This document shows positions 32,698 through 42,810 of a stretch of 64,000 nt of DNA, piece after piece. Both the position numbers and the translations under genes were made by a program. The notes under the pieces were generated by a model. That model was not told the DNA's origin. It saw only the letters and a program-made list of their open reading frames with translations, and did no database searches. Origin of the DNA: Verrucomicrobiia bacterium. Its GTDB lineage: Bacteria > Verrucomicrobiota > Verrucomicrobiia > Limisphaerales > JADLHS01. Where the stretch lies: assembly GCA_026125285.1 (NCBI GenBank), contig JAHCLO010000001.1, positions 186,001 through 250,000 of the forward strand, given 5' to 3'. Each line of letters starts with the position of its first letter. Positions within the stretch are counted from its first letter, which is position 1.

Positions 32698-34566
32698 TCA
32701 CGGTTGCACGCCGACGCGGTAGAAGTAGGGGCCGCTGCTGATTGCGGTGGTGTCCAGGTAACTCGTCGTGATGGGTTGGCCCGGAAGGTTCGATGCTATG
32801 ATTGAGAAAACCGGCTGCGCATCAAGATCGGTTGCGCGTTCGACCCAGTAGCTTCGAGTGTTGACGCTTGTCCAACTCAACTCGACTCCGGAGGTACGGG
32901 CAGCAGGCGCTGACAGCTTTAGGGCGGACAAGGCATTGGTTGGAACCGTATCCGCACGCCACTCCTGCCAGTTATTCATGCCCTCGCCATCTGAGTCGCT
33001 GAAATCTGCCGAGCCATTGATGGACAACCCATATTGCTGGAGCCAGGCATAGGAAATCACTGACGCAGGGGTTTGGAACTCATACGCGCCAACATCCACA
33101 GTTCCTCCGACAATGCGAGGTTTGCCGTCGAGATCGGGGCCCTCAGGCGCATGGCCATTTCGGCCTGCATTGATGCATGGCGAGTTACCGAGCAGGCGAA
33201 ATGTTCCGCTCGCTAATTGCGGCGCGTTGGTGAAGTTGCCGATGCCACCCGGAAGCGGCGCCGTGCAACTGTAACTCAACATTCCGGCTGAGTAGTTTGA
33301 TCCACTTGGGGCAGTGTTGTAATACACGACGCAGTTGTTCAGCGCGCTCGATTCTGCACCGCCCCCAAGTTCAGCCCAGTTGTCGGTCAGGGTGCAGTTG
33401 TTCAGCGAAGCGTTAAATACGCCGCCGCCCTGCCCAACCAAACCAGTGAACGGAGCTGAGTTGCTAATTACGATGCAGTTGTTCAGGGTGCCGGCATACG
33501 CGCCGCCGCCTTGACTAGCCGAGTTGCCATTCAAGGTGCAGTTGTTCAGGGTGCTAAATCCTGCCCCGCCACCTTCGCGGCCAGCCGAGTTGCCAGTTAA
33601 TGTGCAATTGTTCAGCGTAGAAAACGATGCACCGCCACCATCGTATGTGGCCGAGTTGGAAATCAACGTGCAGTTGTTCAGGAGTGAGAATAAGGCCCCG
33701 CCGCCCTGTTCCGTAACCGAGTTGCCTTGCAGGGTACAACCGTTGAGCGTGCAGCCGCTGGCTCCGCCTCCCAAGTAGTAAGCCGAGTTCCCGCTTAGGG
33801 TGCAGTTGCTCAACGTGGAATAAGCAGCGCCGCCGCCCTCTTCCTCAGCCGAGTTGCCTGTGAGGATGCAGTCAGTCAGAGTGCTCTGACATGCACCACC
33901 TCCGTCCATGACGGAGGAGTTGCCGGTCAGCGTGCAGCGATACAAGGTGCCACTGAGCACTCCACCGCCGCCCCAACCGTAAGCCTGCGCGACTCGATTG
34001 CCTGAGAGCGTGCAGTCGTGGAACGTCCCTCTATACGCGCCTCCGCCTCCGAGGAACGCGACGTTGCCAGTGACGACACAGTTCGAAACCACCGCGCCCG
34101 CCTCGCACCAAGTTCCGCCACCCATGGTCGCCGGGTTGGAAAATAGAGCTTGCCCAGCCTGTGTCGCCCCATTGGCCAGAGTGAATCCCAAAATACTCGC
34201 CCCGTTCGTTAAATATACACATCGAATCGCGCTATCGCCGAGGACTGCACCAGTCACCTGGTAACCCTTAATCAAGGTCGCCGCCGGCCCGTTGACGCTC
34301 CGGACAGTTATCGGCTTGTCCACAGCGACTCGGTTGGTCATCGTGCCAAAAACAGCACGCCCCCCAGTAGCGTAGATTCCATTCGCAACCAGAATCTCAT
34401 CGCCAGCCACGGCAACGTCTATGGCATCCTGAATGACAGTCGCGGCCGTGGCCCAGTTGGTATAAGGAGGTGTCGGATTGGTACTGTTGACATCCACATA
34501 GCTTGTGGCTGCGGGGGAAGCAACCGCCAAGACGACCCCGAATAGAATCACGAGTGGTGATTTCAT
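32698..34566 (-). CDS. secreted parallel beta-helix protein with 22-residue repeats
   Basis: 622 residues from the ATG at 34566 (a GAGAAGGGCAT context upstream). Signal peptide MKSPLVILFGVVLAVASPAA. The N-terminal motif YVDVNSTNPTPPYTNWATAA, then IQDAIDVAVAGDEILVANG, is the usual opening of pectate-lyase-like polymorphic beta-helix proteins. From about 185 to 400 run 22-residue units of the form NCTLTGNSA, GGGA, STLN, like Pmp or autotransporter coils. The tail has GRNGHAPEGPDLDGKPR, VDVGAYEFQ and a C-terminal beta-domain (YWVERATDLDA, YFYRVGVQ). It is probably a surface-exposed adhesive or structural protein; no active-site residues are seen. Confidence 0.82.
   Translation of the reverse strand: MKSPLVILFGVVLAVASPAATSYVDVNSTNPTPPYTNWATAATVIQDAIDVAVAGDEILVANGIYATGGRAVFGTMTNRVAVDKPITVRSVNGPAATLIKGYQVTGAVLGDSAIRCVYLTNGASILGFTLANGATQAGQALFSNPATMGGGTWCEAGAVVSNCVVTGNVAFLGGGGAYRGTFHDCTLSGNRVAQAYGWGGGGVLSGTLYRCTLTGNSSVMDGGGACQSTLTDCILTGNSAEEEGGGAAYSTLSNCTLSGNSAYYLGGGASGCTLNGCTLQGNSVTEQGGGALFSLLNNCTLISNSATYDGGGASFSTLNNCTLTGNSAGREGGGAGFSTLNNCTLNGNSASQGGGAYAGTLNNCIVISNSAPFTGLVGQGGGVFNASLNNCTLTDNWAELGGGAESSALNNCVVYYNTAPSGSNYSAGMLSYSCTAPLPGGIGNFTNAPQLASGTFRLLGNSPCINAGRNGHAPEGPDLDGKPRIVGGTVDVGAYEFQTPASVISYAWLQQYGLSINGSADFSDSDGEGMNNWQEWRADTVPTNALSALKLSAPAARTSGVELSWTSVNTRSYWVERATDLDAQPVFSIIASNLPGQPITTSYLDTTAISSGPYFYRVGVQP
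33270..33960 (-). repeat. 66-bp tandem repeats coding for beta-helix coils
   Basis: About ten units around the block CAGTTGTTCAG with phase kept in multiples of 66 bp. They belong to the coding sequence and vary in the loop residues. Confidence 0.75.
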
Positions 34567-34667
34567 ACATGCCCTTCTCAACCTGGATGATTTGTAGCAT
34601 CGGGCATTGATGAATTCAACCGCTATCAACGGCCAGGCTTCAAACGGAGTCAGTCTCCATGTTCATC

Positions 34668-35723
34668 CTACGCTAACAACTCCCGCTGCCACTGCATCAA
34701 TTCCGGCGCGTGTTTGTCCCAACTGCGCGCGAGATCGCCGAGCGTGCCGCGGCTGGCAATGAGCGTGGGGTCAATGTCCAGTTGATGCGCGCGGGCGTTG
34801 CGCCGCCGCTCAAGTTCCGTGTAACGGCGCCGCTCGGCTTCATTGGGACGCCGGCTGCGGTGCCGGATGAATTCGGGGTGCTGATCCGTGGAAAGTTCCA
34901 GTCCCCTTTGGATGGCGTCGGCCAATCCATCGCGCCGGCGCGGGGTGAGGTGCCGGGGAATGAGCGCGTCAACGGGCTTTGAATTCGCCACGGCCTCGGC
35001 AATGTCCACCATTAGTTCATGGCTCAACATGAAAAAGGGTGGACGGTTCGCGGCCACGGCTTCGGCTTCGCGCCAGCGCCAAATCTCGCGCAGCAGGGCG
35101 AGCGCGGGACGGCTCAAAGCGTGACTGCCCTTGACGCGCCACACGGAATCCATGTCCGATGGAGCTATGCGGGTGGATTCATCTATCAGGCGGGCGCAGG
35201 ATTCCTCGTGCCAGGCGAGCCGGCCGCGTTGTTCGAGTTCGTGTCGCAGTTTGTCGGAAAGCGGTTTGAGATAGTGCGTATCGTTGCGGGCATATTTCTC
35301 CATGCGTTCGGTGAGTGGACGCCGAGCCCAATTGGCTTTCTGCGGGCCCTTCTCCAGTTTGACGCCGAGATGCTTTTCCACGAGGGAACTGAGGCCGAAT
35401 TGCCGGTCACCCAACAGCCGCGCGGCCAGCATGGTGTCGAAGATGGCGCCCGGTACGAATTCGTGATGTTTGCGGAGCAGGCGCAAATCGTAATCCGCGC
35501 CGTGCATGATGAGCCGATGGGCCGTAAGCGCATCCAGCAACGGATCAATGTCAATGCGCGCGAGCGGATCTATTAGCCGGTCGCCAGCCGCAGTGCTGAT
35601 CTGAATGAGACAAACCTTTTCCGGATAGGCGTGCAGACTGTCCGCCTCGGTGTCCACGGCTATCCAGTCAGCAGCGCACACCACGGGGAGGAAAGCAGCC
35701 AGCAAATCGTTCGTATCAATCAC
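34668..35723 (-). CDS. rnd: ribonuclease D
   Basis: 351 residues from a GTG at 35723 (VIDTNDLLAAFL). That GTG lies 6 nt after a strong -10 box, and the ATG at 35759 would lie inside the promoter. DEDD exonuclease motifs: IAVDTEADSL (Exo I), MHGADYDLRLL (Exo II) and YARNDTHYL (Exo III, DEDDy type). An HRDC-like helical region follows (about 200-280). It trims tRNA and other stable RNA 3' ends. It is divergent from the AMP-forming ligase. Confidence 0.88.
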   Translation of the reverse strand: MIDTNDLLAAFLPVVCAADWIAVDTEADSLHAYPEKVCLIQISTAAGDRLIDPLARIDIDPLLDALTAHRLIMHGADYDLRLLRKHHEFVPGAIFDTMLAARLLGDRQFGLSSLVEKHLGVKLEKGPQKANWARRPLTERMEKYARNDTHYLKPLSDKLRHELEQRGRLAWHEESCARLIDESTRIAPSDMDSVWRVKGSHALSRPALALLREIWRWREAEAVAANRPPFFMLSHELMVDIAEAVANSKPVDALIPRHLTPRRRDGLADAIQRGLELSTDQHPEFIRHRSRRPNEAERRRYTELERRRNARAHQLDIDPTLIASRGTLGDLARSWDKHAPELMQWQRELLA

Positions 35724-35729
35724 GCGACG

Positions 35730-35759
35730 AGTATAGGAGTGCCGACTGCGGACTGTCAC
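35730..35759 (-). promoter_or_regulatory. sigma70-type promoter of rnd, leaderless geometry
   Basis: GTGACA, 18 nt, TATACT on the minus strand. The -10 box ends 6 nt before the GTG start at 35723, so transcription would begin at or next to the start codon. Confidence 0.6.
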
Positions 35760-35843
35760 GTTTCGCGTGTGGATGGGTGGAACTCGACGCGAACGTCAGT
35801 CGGGTGGTCGGGGAGGAAATGCCGCACCCGGCGCATTGCCAAC

Positions 35844-35873
35844 TTGCCAACAATTCACCGGCCCGCCTAGACT
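35844..35873 (+). promoter_or_regulatory. sigma70-type promoter of the AMP-forming ligase, leaderless geometry
   Basis: TTGCCA, 18 nt, TAGACT; the -10 box ends 6 nt before the ATG at 35880. There is no ribosome site. Confidence 0.55.
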
Positions 35874-35879
35874 CTCCGC

Positions 35880-37388
35880 ATGAACCTAGCACTCGCATTT
35901 GACACTTCGGCCAGGAACCGCCCGGACAAACCCGCCATGTTTTGGGGCGAAACCGAATTCAGCTACGCCACGTTGCGGCAACAATCGCTGATGGTGGCGC
36001 AACAACTGGCCGTGCAGTTTGGGGTTCAGCCCGGGGACCGGGTGGCGCTATGGCTGAAGAACCGGCCGGAGTTTATCCCGGCGCTGTTCGGCGTTTTGAA
36101 CACCGGGGCCGTGGTGGTGCCCATCAACAATTTTCTCAAACCGGACGAAGTCAGCTACATCGTCCAGGACGCGGGGGCAAACGTCATGATCACGGATGAG
36201 GAGTTGGGCGCTCATGCGGCGGCGCTGACAGCAGCGTGCCCGAAGTTGAAGCTTCTGAAGGTGGAGGAGTTTAGGAAACCGGCCGCAGACTCCAGCGCTG
36301 GCAGCCCGGAGTTCCAGTTGTCGGCGGCGACGGAAAGCGACCTGGCGGTGATCATTTACACTTCCGGAACGACCGGCCGACCCAAGGGCGCGATGCTTTC
36401 GCATGGCAACCTGATGCATAACGTCGAGAGTTGCCGGCGGGTGCTCGAAACGATTGACCAGGACCGTTTCGCGGTGTTGTTGCCGATGTTTCACAGTTAC
36501 ATGCTCACGGTGGGCATTCTGTTGCCGCTGCTGGTCGGCGCTTCCCTTGTCCTCGTGAAATCGGTGAACCAGCCCAAGCATATCCTGGCCGAGGTCTGCC
36601 AGCGTCAGACGACGATTCTGCCGGCCATTCCGCAGTTTTACCGCACGCTCGCGCACGCGCCGATGGCACTGACGCTGCCCTTCCGCATTTGCGTCAGCGG
36701 CGCGGCGCCCCTCCCTGTCCAGGTGCTGAAGGAGTTCGAAGCCCGCTACAAGATTCCGCTCATTGAAGGCTATGGCTTGAGCGAAGCCAGCCCGGTCGTG
36801 ACAAAGAATCCACTCCGCGGCGAGCATAAACCCGGCTCCATTGGGATACCCATTCCGAATGTGGAAGTGAGCATTCAGGACGATGAAGGGCGCATGCTGG
36901 GAACGAATGAAACCGGCGAACTCTGCGTGCGCGGCGGCAACGTGATGATGGGTTACTGGAATCTGCCCGAAGAAACCGCCAAGGTAATGCGCAATGGGTG
37001 GCTGCTGACGGGCGACATCGGTTATCGCGACGCGGACGGTTATTATTACATCACGGATCGCAAGAAGGACATGTTGCTGGTGAACGGCATCAACGTGTAT
37101 CCACGCGAAATTGAGGAAGTGATGTACCAGTTTGCCGGAGTGAAAGAGGCGGCGGTGGTCGGCATTCCCGATCCGCGCAAAGGCGAGCAACCCATCGCTT
37201 TCGCTGCCGCCAGTGACGGCGCGACGCTGGACGAGAAGGCGGTCTTGCAGTTTCTCAAGACCAAACTGGCGGATTACAAGTTGCCCCGCCGGCTGGTGGT
37301 GCTGCCGGCGCTGCCTCGAAATGCCACGGGGAAGATTCTCAAGACTTCGCTGCGCGAACTGTGGGCCAGTTCCCATCACGGGACTTGA
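35880..37388 (+). CDS. AMP-forming acyl-CoA ligase (FadD-like)
   Basis: 502 residues covering a full ANL-superfamily ligase: VIIYTSGTTGRPKGAMLSHG (P-loop), GYGLSEASPV, LLTGDIGYRDADGYYYITDR, NGINVYPREIEEVM and the C-terminal catalytic Lys in RNATGKILKTSLREL. It activates a carboxylate, most likely a long-chain fatty acid, to acyl-AMP and acyl-CoA. The exact chain length cannot be read from sequence. It is cytoplasmic or membrane-associated. The promoter lies directly before the ATG. Confidence 0.88.
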   Translation: MNLALAFDTSARNRPDKPAMFWGETEFSYATLRQQSLMVAQQLAVQFGVQPGDRVALWLKNRPEFIPALFGVLNTGAVVVPINNFLKPDEVSYIVQDAGANVMITDEELGAHAAALTAACPKLKLLKVEEFRKPAADSSAGSPEFQLSAATESDLAVIIYTSGTTGRPKGAMLSHGNLMHNVESCRRVLETIDQDRFAVLLPMFHSYMLTVGILLPLLVGASLVLVKSVNQPKHILAEVCQRQTTILPAIPQFYRTLAHAPMALTLPFRICVSGAAPLPVQVLKEFEARYKIPLIEGYGLSEASPVVTKNPLRGEHKPGSIGIPIPNVEVSIQDDEGRMLGTNETGELCVRGGNVMMGYWNLPEETAKVMRNGWLLTGDIGYRDADGYYYITDRKKDMLLVNGINVYPREIEEVMYQFAGVKEAAVVGIPDPRKGEQPIAFAAASDGATLDEKAVLQFLKTKLADYKLPRRLVVLPALPRNATGKILKTSLRELWASSHHGT

Positions 37389-37525
37389 TCAACTGCCACC
37401 CGTGTCGCGCAAGCGCGGGCCGGCGCTAACCGCACGAATGTTGGGCGGTGCTAACTTCCGCGCCCTCCTGCATTGGGTTTTGCGATGGACAAGCCCTCCA
37501 ACATGATCTAAATGAATACTGAGAT

Positions 37526-38401
<876 letters not shown>

Positions 38402-38523
38402 GATTTCGCTGCGCTCAGACCTTGGTGAAGTGACCTCACCAACGTGGATTTATGCGCCCGACGGTTGCAGGTTTTGCGCATCTTTCCTGGCCCTGACTCC
38501 TCACCCGGAAGTCAACTCACAAC

Positions 38524-38552
38524 TTGCCAGTCCCACCGTCTTAACCTAGTCT
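38524..38552 (+). promoter_or_regulatory. sigma70-type promoter of feoA, leaderless geometry
   Basis: TTGCCA, 17 nt, TAGTCT; the -10 box ends 8 nt before the GTG at 38561. Confidence 0.55.
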
Positions 38553-38560
38553 GGCCGGGC

Positions 38561-38848
38561 GTGAAGAACACACCTTTGTCCTGCAAAATCGTGGACGGCC
38601 AATGCGCCGACCCCACGGTTTGCCCGCTTTCCAAGGTAAAGGAGGGCACGGTGGTGAATGTCAAACAGTTGTTGGCGTCACCCGAGGTCCGTGATCGCTT
38701 GCGCGAGATTGGCTTCTGTGAGGCCCAGCAGGTTAAGCTGCTCCGCAGCCGGACGAACATCATTTGTCAGGTGTGCAACGCACGGGTGGCCTTGAGTGAG
38801 GCCCTGGCTGAAGCCATCCTCGTCGAACCCGTGGTGCCGAAACTCTAA
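38561..38848 (+). CDS. feoA: FeoA-domain protein (first copy)
   Basis: 95 residues from the GTG at 38561. The short Cys-bearing N-terminus (LSCKIVDGQCADPTVCPLSK) is followed by an SH3-like FeoA domain: VRDRLREIGFCEAQQVKLLR and VCNARVALSEALAEAILV. FeoA proteins bind FeoB and support ferrous iron uptake. The extra cysteines (CKIVDGQC, CPL, FC, CQVC) are unusual and might respond to iron or redox state. First gene of feoA-feoA-feoB, 12 nt before the second copy. Confidence 0.8.
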   Translation: MKNTPLSCKIVDGQCADPTVCPLSKVKEGTVVNVKQLLASPEVRDRLREIGFCEAQQVKLLRSRTNIICQVCNARVALSEALAEAILVEPVVPKL

Positions 38849-38860
38849 CTTGGTCCCCGC

Positions 38861-39118
38861 ATGGCCGCCGCTCCCCAACCGTTGACTTCGCTGGCCTTGG
38901 GCACGACTGCCACCGTTACCGAAATCAAACTGCCGCCAGCGCACCGCCCGCGCCTGATGGAAATGGGATTGCTGGTGGGCACGCCGGTCGAACTCGTGCG
39001 CTTCGCGCCGTTGGGGGACCCGGTCGAAATCAAAGTCCGCGGCTACAATCTCACGCTCCGCAAACACGAGGCGGAACAGATTCTTGTCACGGCGACCGCG
39101 GCAACTCATGCGTCCTGA
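38861..39118 (+). CDS. feoA: FeoA-domain protein (second copy)
   Basis: 85 residues. FeoA SH3-like fold: LTSLALGTTATVTEI, PRLMEMGLLVGTPVELVRFA, GDPVEIKVRGYNLTLRKHEA. This is the canonical length for FeoA and lacks the cysteines of the first copy. It probably acts with FeoB (111 nt downstream) at the cytoplasmic face of the membrane. Confidence 0.88.
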   Translation: MAAAPQPLTSLALGTTATVTEIKLPPAHRPRLMEMGLLVGTPVELVRFAPLGDPVEIKVRGYNLTLRKHEAEQILVTATAATHAS

Positions 39119-39229
39119 ATTCCGAACTGCGGGCGTGGTGATTGAGAACCTGGCGGCCCGCAGCAATCCACCGTCAAAGATTAGCAAGCTTCCGCAAATG
39201 GCTTCCGCCGGAAATCGGTATTCTGTCAC

Positions 39230-41593
39230 GTGCCTATGAGCTTTAGCGCGCCACACAGTTCCGGAAAGGACCATCGGATTGAGAACCCTCGTCCGTCCCC
39301 ACGGGATGCGCGGAATGTTTACATTGCCCTGACCGGTAATCCCAATTGCGGGAAGACCACGCTGTTCAATGCTTTGACGGGACTGCGCGCCAAGGTGGGC
39401 AACTACGCCGGCGTCACCGTCGAACGCAAGGAAGGGAAGTTGATTGGTGCCCCCGTCGGAATGACCATCCGGGTGTTGGACCTGCCGGGCACCTACAGCC
39501 TCAGTCCGCAGTCCCTCGATGAACAGGTTTCCCGCGATGTGTTGCTCAATCGCCTGCCCGAAGTGCCACCGCCGCATTTGATCGTGGTCGTGGTGGATGC
39601 GTCCAACTTGCAGCGCAATCTCTACTACGCCACGCAGGTCATTGAATTGGGTCATCCCACCATCATTGCGTTGAACATGGTGGATATTGCTGAAGCCAAT
39701 GGCCATCAGATACACACCGATAAACTCTCCGAGATCCTGGGCGTGCCGGTCTTGCCGGTGGTGGCCAGCTCCGGTCAGGGCATCAAGGAATTGCGCGATC
39801 GCATCCTCGCCACCGTGCAGTCAGCCCGCGAAATCACTCCGCGCCAGTTCTGCCAGTTCCCCGGTCCGTTCCGCATTGAAGCCACGAAACTCGCGGATTT
39901 GCTGGCGGAGACTTTTAAGGAGCGCCGTGTCCAAGCCACCTCCGAGGCGTTGTTAATCCTCAGCAACGAACGCGCGCTGGCGTCCAGCGCGGCGCATTAT
40001 CCGCAAAGGATTCAGGACGCGGTGGCCGCGGCACGGCACCGACTCGACGCGCAGGGCGTGGATTGGCGCGGCGCACCCATCGAATGGCGTTATGCGCGCG
40101 TGGCGGAAATCCAGCAGGCCGTTACCACGGAATTGTCTCCGCCCGGCGAAACCACCAGCGACCGGATTGACCGCGTTGTGACGCACAAGCTTTGGGGCAC
40201 TGTGATCTTTTTGGCGATCATGGCGGTCATGTTCCAGAGTATTTTCAGCTTCGCAGAAGTGCCCATGAACTGGCTCGAATCTGGCGTGGCCTGGGCCGGC
40301 GATCAAATTGGCGCGCTGATGCCGCCGGGCGATTTGCGCGATCTCCTGGTCAATGGGGTCATCGCCGGCGTGGGCGCGGTGGTCGTGTTCCTCCCGCAAA
40401 TTCTGCTGCTTTTTTTCTTCATCGGCCTGCTGGAGGACACCGGCTACATGGCCCGCGCGGCGTTTCTCATGGACCGACTGATGAGCCGGGTGGGATTGCA
40501 TGGAAAGAGTTTCATCCCCATGCTGAGTTCCTTTGCCTGCGCCATACCCGGCATCATGGCCACGCGCACCATTGAGAACCCGAAAGACCGCCTGGTCACG
40601 ATTTTGGTGGCGCCCTTGATGAGCTGCTCCGCGCGGCTGCCGGTTTACACGCTCCTGATCGGCGCCTGTATTCCCGACCGCGTGCTCGGAGATTTGAATT
40701 ACGAACTGAATCTCGGGTTCACCCGATTCAATGTATTTGGGTTTCTCGGTTTGCGCGGGCTGACAATGCTGGCCATGTATCTGTTGGGGATCGTAGTGGC
40801 CTTGCTCATGGCGTGGCTGTTCAAGAAGACGCTGCTCAAAGGGGAAACACCCATGCTCATCATGGAGTTGCCCCCCTACAAACGTCCCCTGCTCCGCGTG
40901 GTGTTACGCCACATCTGGGATCGCTCGAAACTTTTTCTGACTCGCGCCGGCACCGTAATTCTGGGCATCAGCATCGTGCTGTGGTTTCTCGCGACATATC
41001 CGCGCAGCAGCAATCTCGAAGCGCAGTATGAAACCCGACGCGCGGAGATCACCAACTCCTTCAGCGCCGTCAGTCTTCCCACGGCCGTCGGCGCGGAGGC
41101 CAATCAACTCGCCGCCATGCAGGATCAGTTGGAAGCGGTGGACAAGGAGGAAGCCGGCGAAAAACTGCGCCGCAGCTTTGCGGGCATGGCGGGCCGCGCA
41201 ATTGAGCCACTCATTGCGCCGCTGGGCTTTGATTGGAAAATTGGCATCGGCATTGTCGCTTCCTTTGCGGCGCGCGAGGTGTTCGTCAGCACCATGTCCA
41301 CGGTCTATAACGTCGGCGAATTGGACGACTCCGACGCGGGCTTGAAAACCCTGGAGCAAACCCTGCAGGAACAACAACATCCCGACGGCACGTACGTTTA
41401 CACCACCTTGACGGCGGTAACGCTGATGGTCTTTTACGTGTTTGCGATGCAATGCGTCAGCACCGTTGCGGTGGTGCGCCGCGAGACGAACTCCTGGAAA
41501 TGGCCGTTCTTTCAGTGGCTCTACATGGGAGTACTGGCCTGGGTGCTGGCATTTTTCACCTACCACGGCGGACGCTGGCTGGGGTTGGAATAA
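39230..41593 (+). CDS. feoB: ferrous iron transporter FeoB
   Basis: 787 residues from the GTG at 39230 (an ATG 6 nt later is the alternative). N-terminal G domain: GNPNCGKTTLFNALTG (G1), GNYAGVTVE (G2), DLPGTYSL (G3), NMVD (G4), then a helical GDI domain. The membrane part has two Gate/NucleosideTransporter-type units: EDTGYMARAAFLMDRLMSRV, SCSARLPVYTLLIG, FAAREVFVSTMSTVYNVGE and MQCVSTVAVVRRETNSWKWP. It drives Fe(II) uptake through the inner membrane. Last gene of the feo set; the convergent mutarotase gene follows. Confidence 0.95.
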   Translation: MPMSFSAPHSSGKDHRIENPRPSPRDARNVYIALTGNPNCGKTTLFNALTGLRAKVGNYAGVTVERKEGKLIGAPVGMTIRVLDLPGTYSLSPQSLDEQVSRDVLLNRLPEVPPPHLIVVVVDASNLQRNLYYATQVIELGHPTIIALNMVDIAEANGHQIHTDKLSEILGVPVLPVVASSGQGIKELRDRILATVQSAREITPRQFCQFPGPFRIEATKLADLLAETFKERRVQATSEALLILSNERALASSAAHYPQRIQDAVAAARHRLDAQGVDWRGAPIEWRYARVAEIQQAVTTELSPPGETTSDRIDRVVTHKLWGTVIFLAIMAVMFQSIFSFAEVPMNWLESGVAWAGDQIGALMPPGDLRDLLVNGVIAGVGAVVVFLPQILLLFFFIGLLEDTGYMARAAFLMDRLMSRVGLHGKSFIPMLSSFACAIPGIMATRTIENPKDRLVTILVAPLMSCSARLPVYTLLIGACIPDRVLGDLNYELNLGFTRFNVFGFLGLRGLTMLAMYLLGIVVALLMAWLFKKTLLKGETPMLIMELPPYKRPLLRVVLRHIWDRSKLFLTRAGTVILGISIVLWFLATYPRSSNLEAQYETRRAEITNSFSAVSLPTAVGAEANQLAAMQDQLEAVDKEEAGEKLRRSFAGMAGRAIEPLIAPLGFDWKIGIGIVASFAAREVFVSTMSTVYNVGELDDSDAGLKTLEQTLQEQQHPDGTYVYTTLTAVTLMVFYVFAMQCVSTVAVVRRETNSWKWPFFQWLYMGVLAWVLAFFTYHGGRWLGLE

Positions 41594-41661
41594 CCATTGG
41601 CCGAACGGGCAGCCATGGCCCATGGTCCGGTGGCCGGGGAAACTCATCGCTGCTGCCGCCG

Positions 41662-42564
41662 TTACGCCAACGCACGGCTGCTCAATTTGATTTTCAGCCG
41701 CGAGGTCTGCCCCGGTCCGAGCACCACCTTGTCGGTGGCCACATTACCCGACTCCACGCAGATCATTTCCTTGTACTCCTCGTCGCCGTAGTCCGGCATT
41801 GCCTTGGCCTTCGCCATCCACGGATTCCACACCACCGTCGAGTTTGACCCCTCCTTCGCAATCAAGATCACCCGTCGCATTGAGTCATCGTAGATTCCCA
41901 CCGGATGCCCGGTGGCGAGATAAATGCGATCCACTTCTTCGCCAAACCGGATCGCGTCCGCCGTTTCCGTATGCCGCGAGAAGCTGGTGGGCTGGTTCAA
42001 ATAGTCAACGCCCTTGAGGCCCGTAACTTTCGCCGCCTGAATGTCGCCCACGGCAAAGTAGGTGTGGAGGCAATTCTCAAAGGACAGCTCGCGCCCGGAT
42101 TTGTTCGTCACCCGCAGTTCCGCACTCAAGGTATCACTGACTGTGACCACGTACTCCAAGGCGCACGCTGCGCAGTCTGCCGCTTCTCCGCCCTCCGGCA
42201 ACTGCAGGCGCAACGTCACACTGCCATCCGCCGGAGACACCACTTCGCTCAATTCCCAATCCCTGACGCGCGCAAAGCCGTGTTGCTGCGTTTGGCCGGC
42301 GGGCCTGCCGAACCACGGGAAGATAATGGGAATCCCGCCGCGAATGGGATGCTCCGCGTCGAACCGGCTGCATTGGCTGAGAAACAACAACGGCGGCTCG
42401 CCCCGCTTCTGAAAATGCGTGATGTGCGCGCCGTGAAGATAAACCTCCGCCGTGCTCCAAGGGGTCGTGATTTCCACCATGGGCAAATCGCCGCGACCTT
42501 CCAGAAACGTCACCCGCCCATGAGGTGTCGGGCTGGGAATGGATTCGGATTTGGATGTGTTCAT
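41662..42564 (-). CDS. D-hexose-6-phosphate mutarotase (YeaD-like aldose 1-epimerase family)
   Basis: 300 residues; the ATG has GCGGAG 8 nt upstream. Galactose-mutarotase fold with EVYLHGAHITHFQ, HPIRGGIPIIFPWFG (conserved in YeaD-type enzymes), QHGFARVRDWEL (catalytic His), ENCLHTYFAVGDI (second His) and VVWNPWMAKAKAMPDYGDEE with ICVESGN (catalytic Glu). It interconverts alpha and beta anomers of hexose 6-phosphates in the cytoplasm. Confidence 0.92.
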   Translation of the reverse strand: MNTSKSESIPSPTPHGRVTFLEGRGDLPMVEITTPWSTAEVYLHGAHITHFQKRGEPPLLFLSQCSRFDAEHPIRGGIPIIFPWFGRPAGQTQQHGFARVRDWELSEVVSPADGSVTLRLQLPEGGEAADCAACALEYVVTVSDTLSAELRVTNKSGRELSFENCLHTYFAVGDIQAAKVTGLKGVDYLNQPTSFSRHTETADAIRFGEEVDRIYLATGHPVGIYDDSMRRVILIAKEGSNSTVVWNPWMAKAKAMPDYGDEEYKEMICVESGNVATDKVVLGPGQTSRLKIKLSSRALA

Positions 42565-42810
42565 AAGTTGACTCCGCAGACAAGCTACTCTGGAATTGTG
42601 GCGGGTTCACGCAAAAAACCTCCTCTGGAGATGAGAATGGTTGCCTTTCGCACCCGCAACTTACTTCTCCTTATCCGTGCGGCTATCGTCTGGCAACAGG
42701 AGATTGTGCATCCGAGAACTTCCCCGTGATTGGCGCTTGCCCGCCGCAACTCATCGGCGCAAAGTCGGTTGGCAACGATTCCAATGGCCAGTCCACGGAC
42801 GGAGGGCGCC

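Noticed and set aside
33270..33960. Possible CRISPR-like regular repeats
   Set aside because: Units are 66 bp with no constant spacers, lie in frame inside a signal-peptide-bearing gene and code for beta-helix coils.
36048..37379. 443-codon minus-strand frame opposite the AMP-forming ligase
   Set aside because: His/Arg/Gln-rich antisense shadow of a gene with all ANL motifs.
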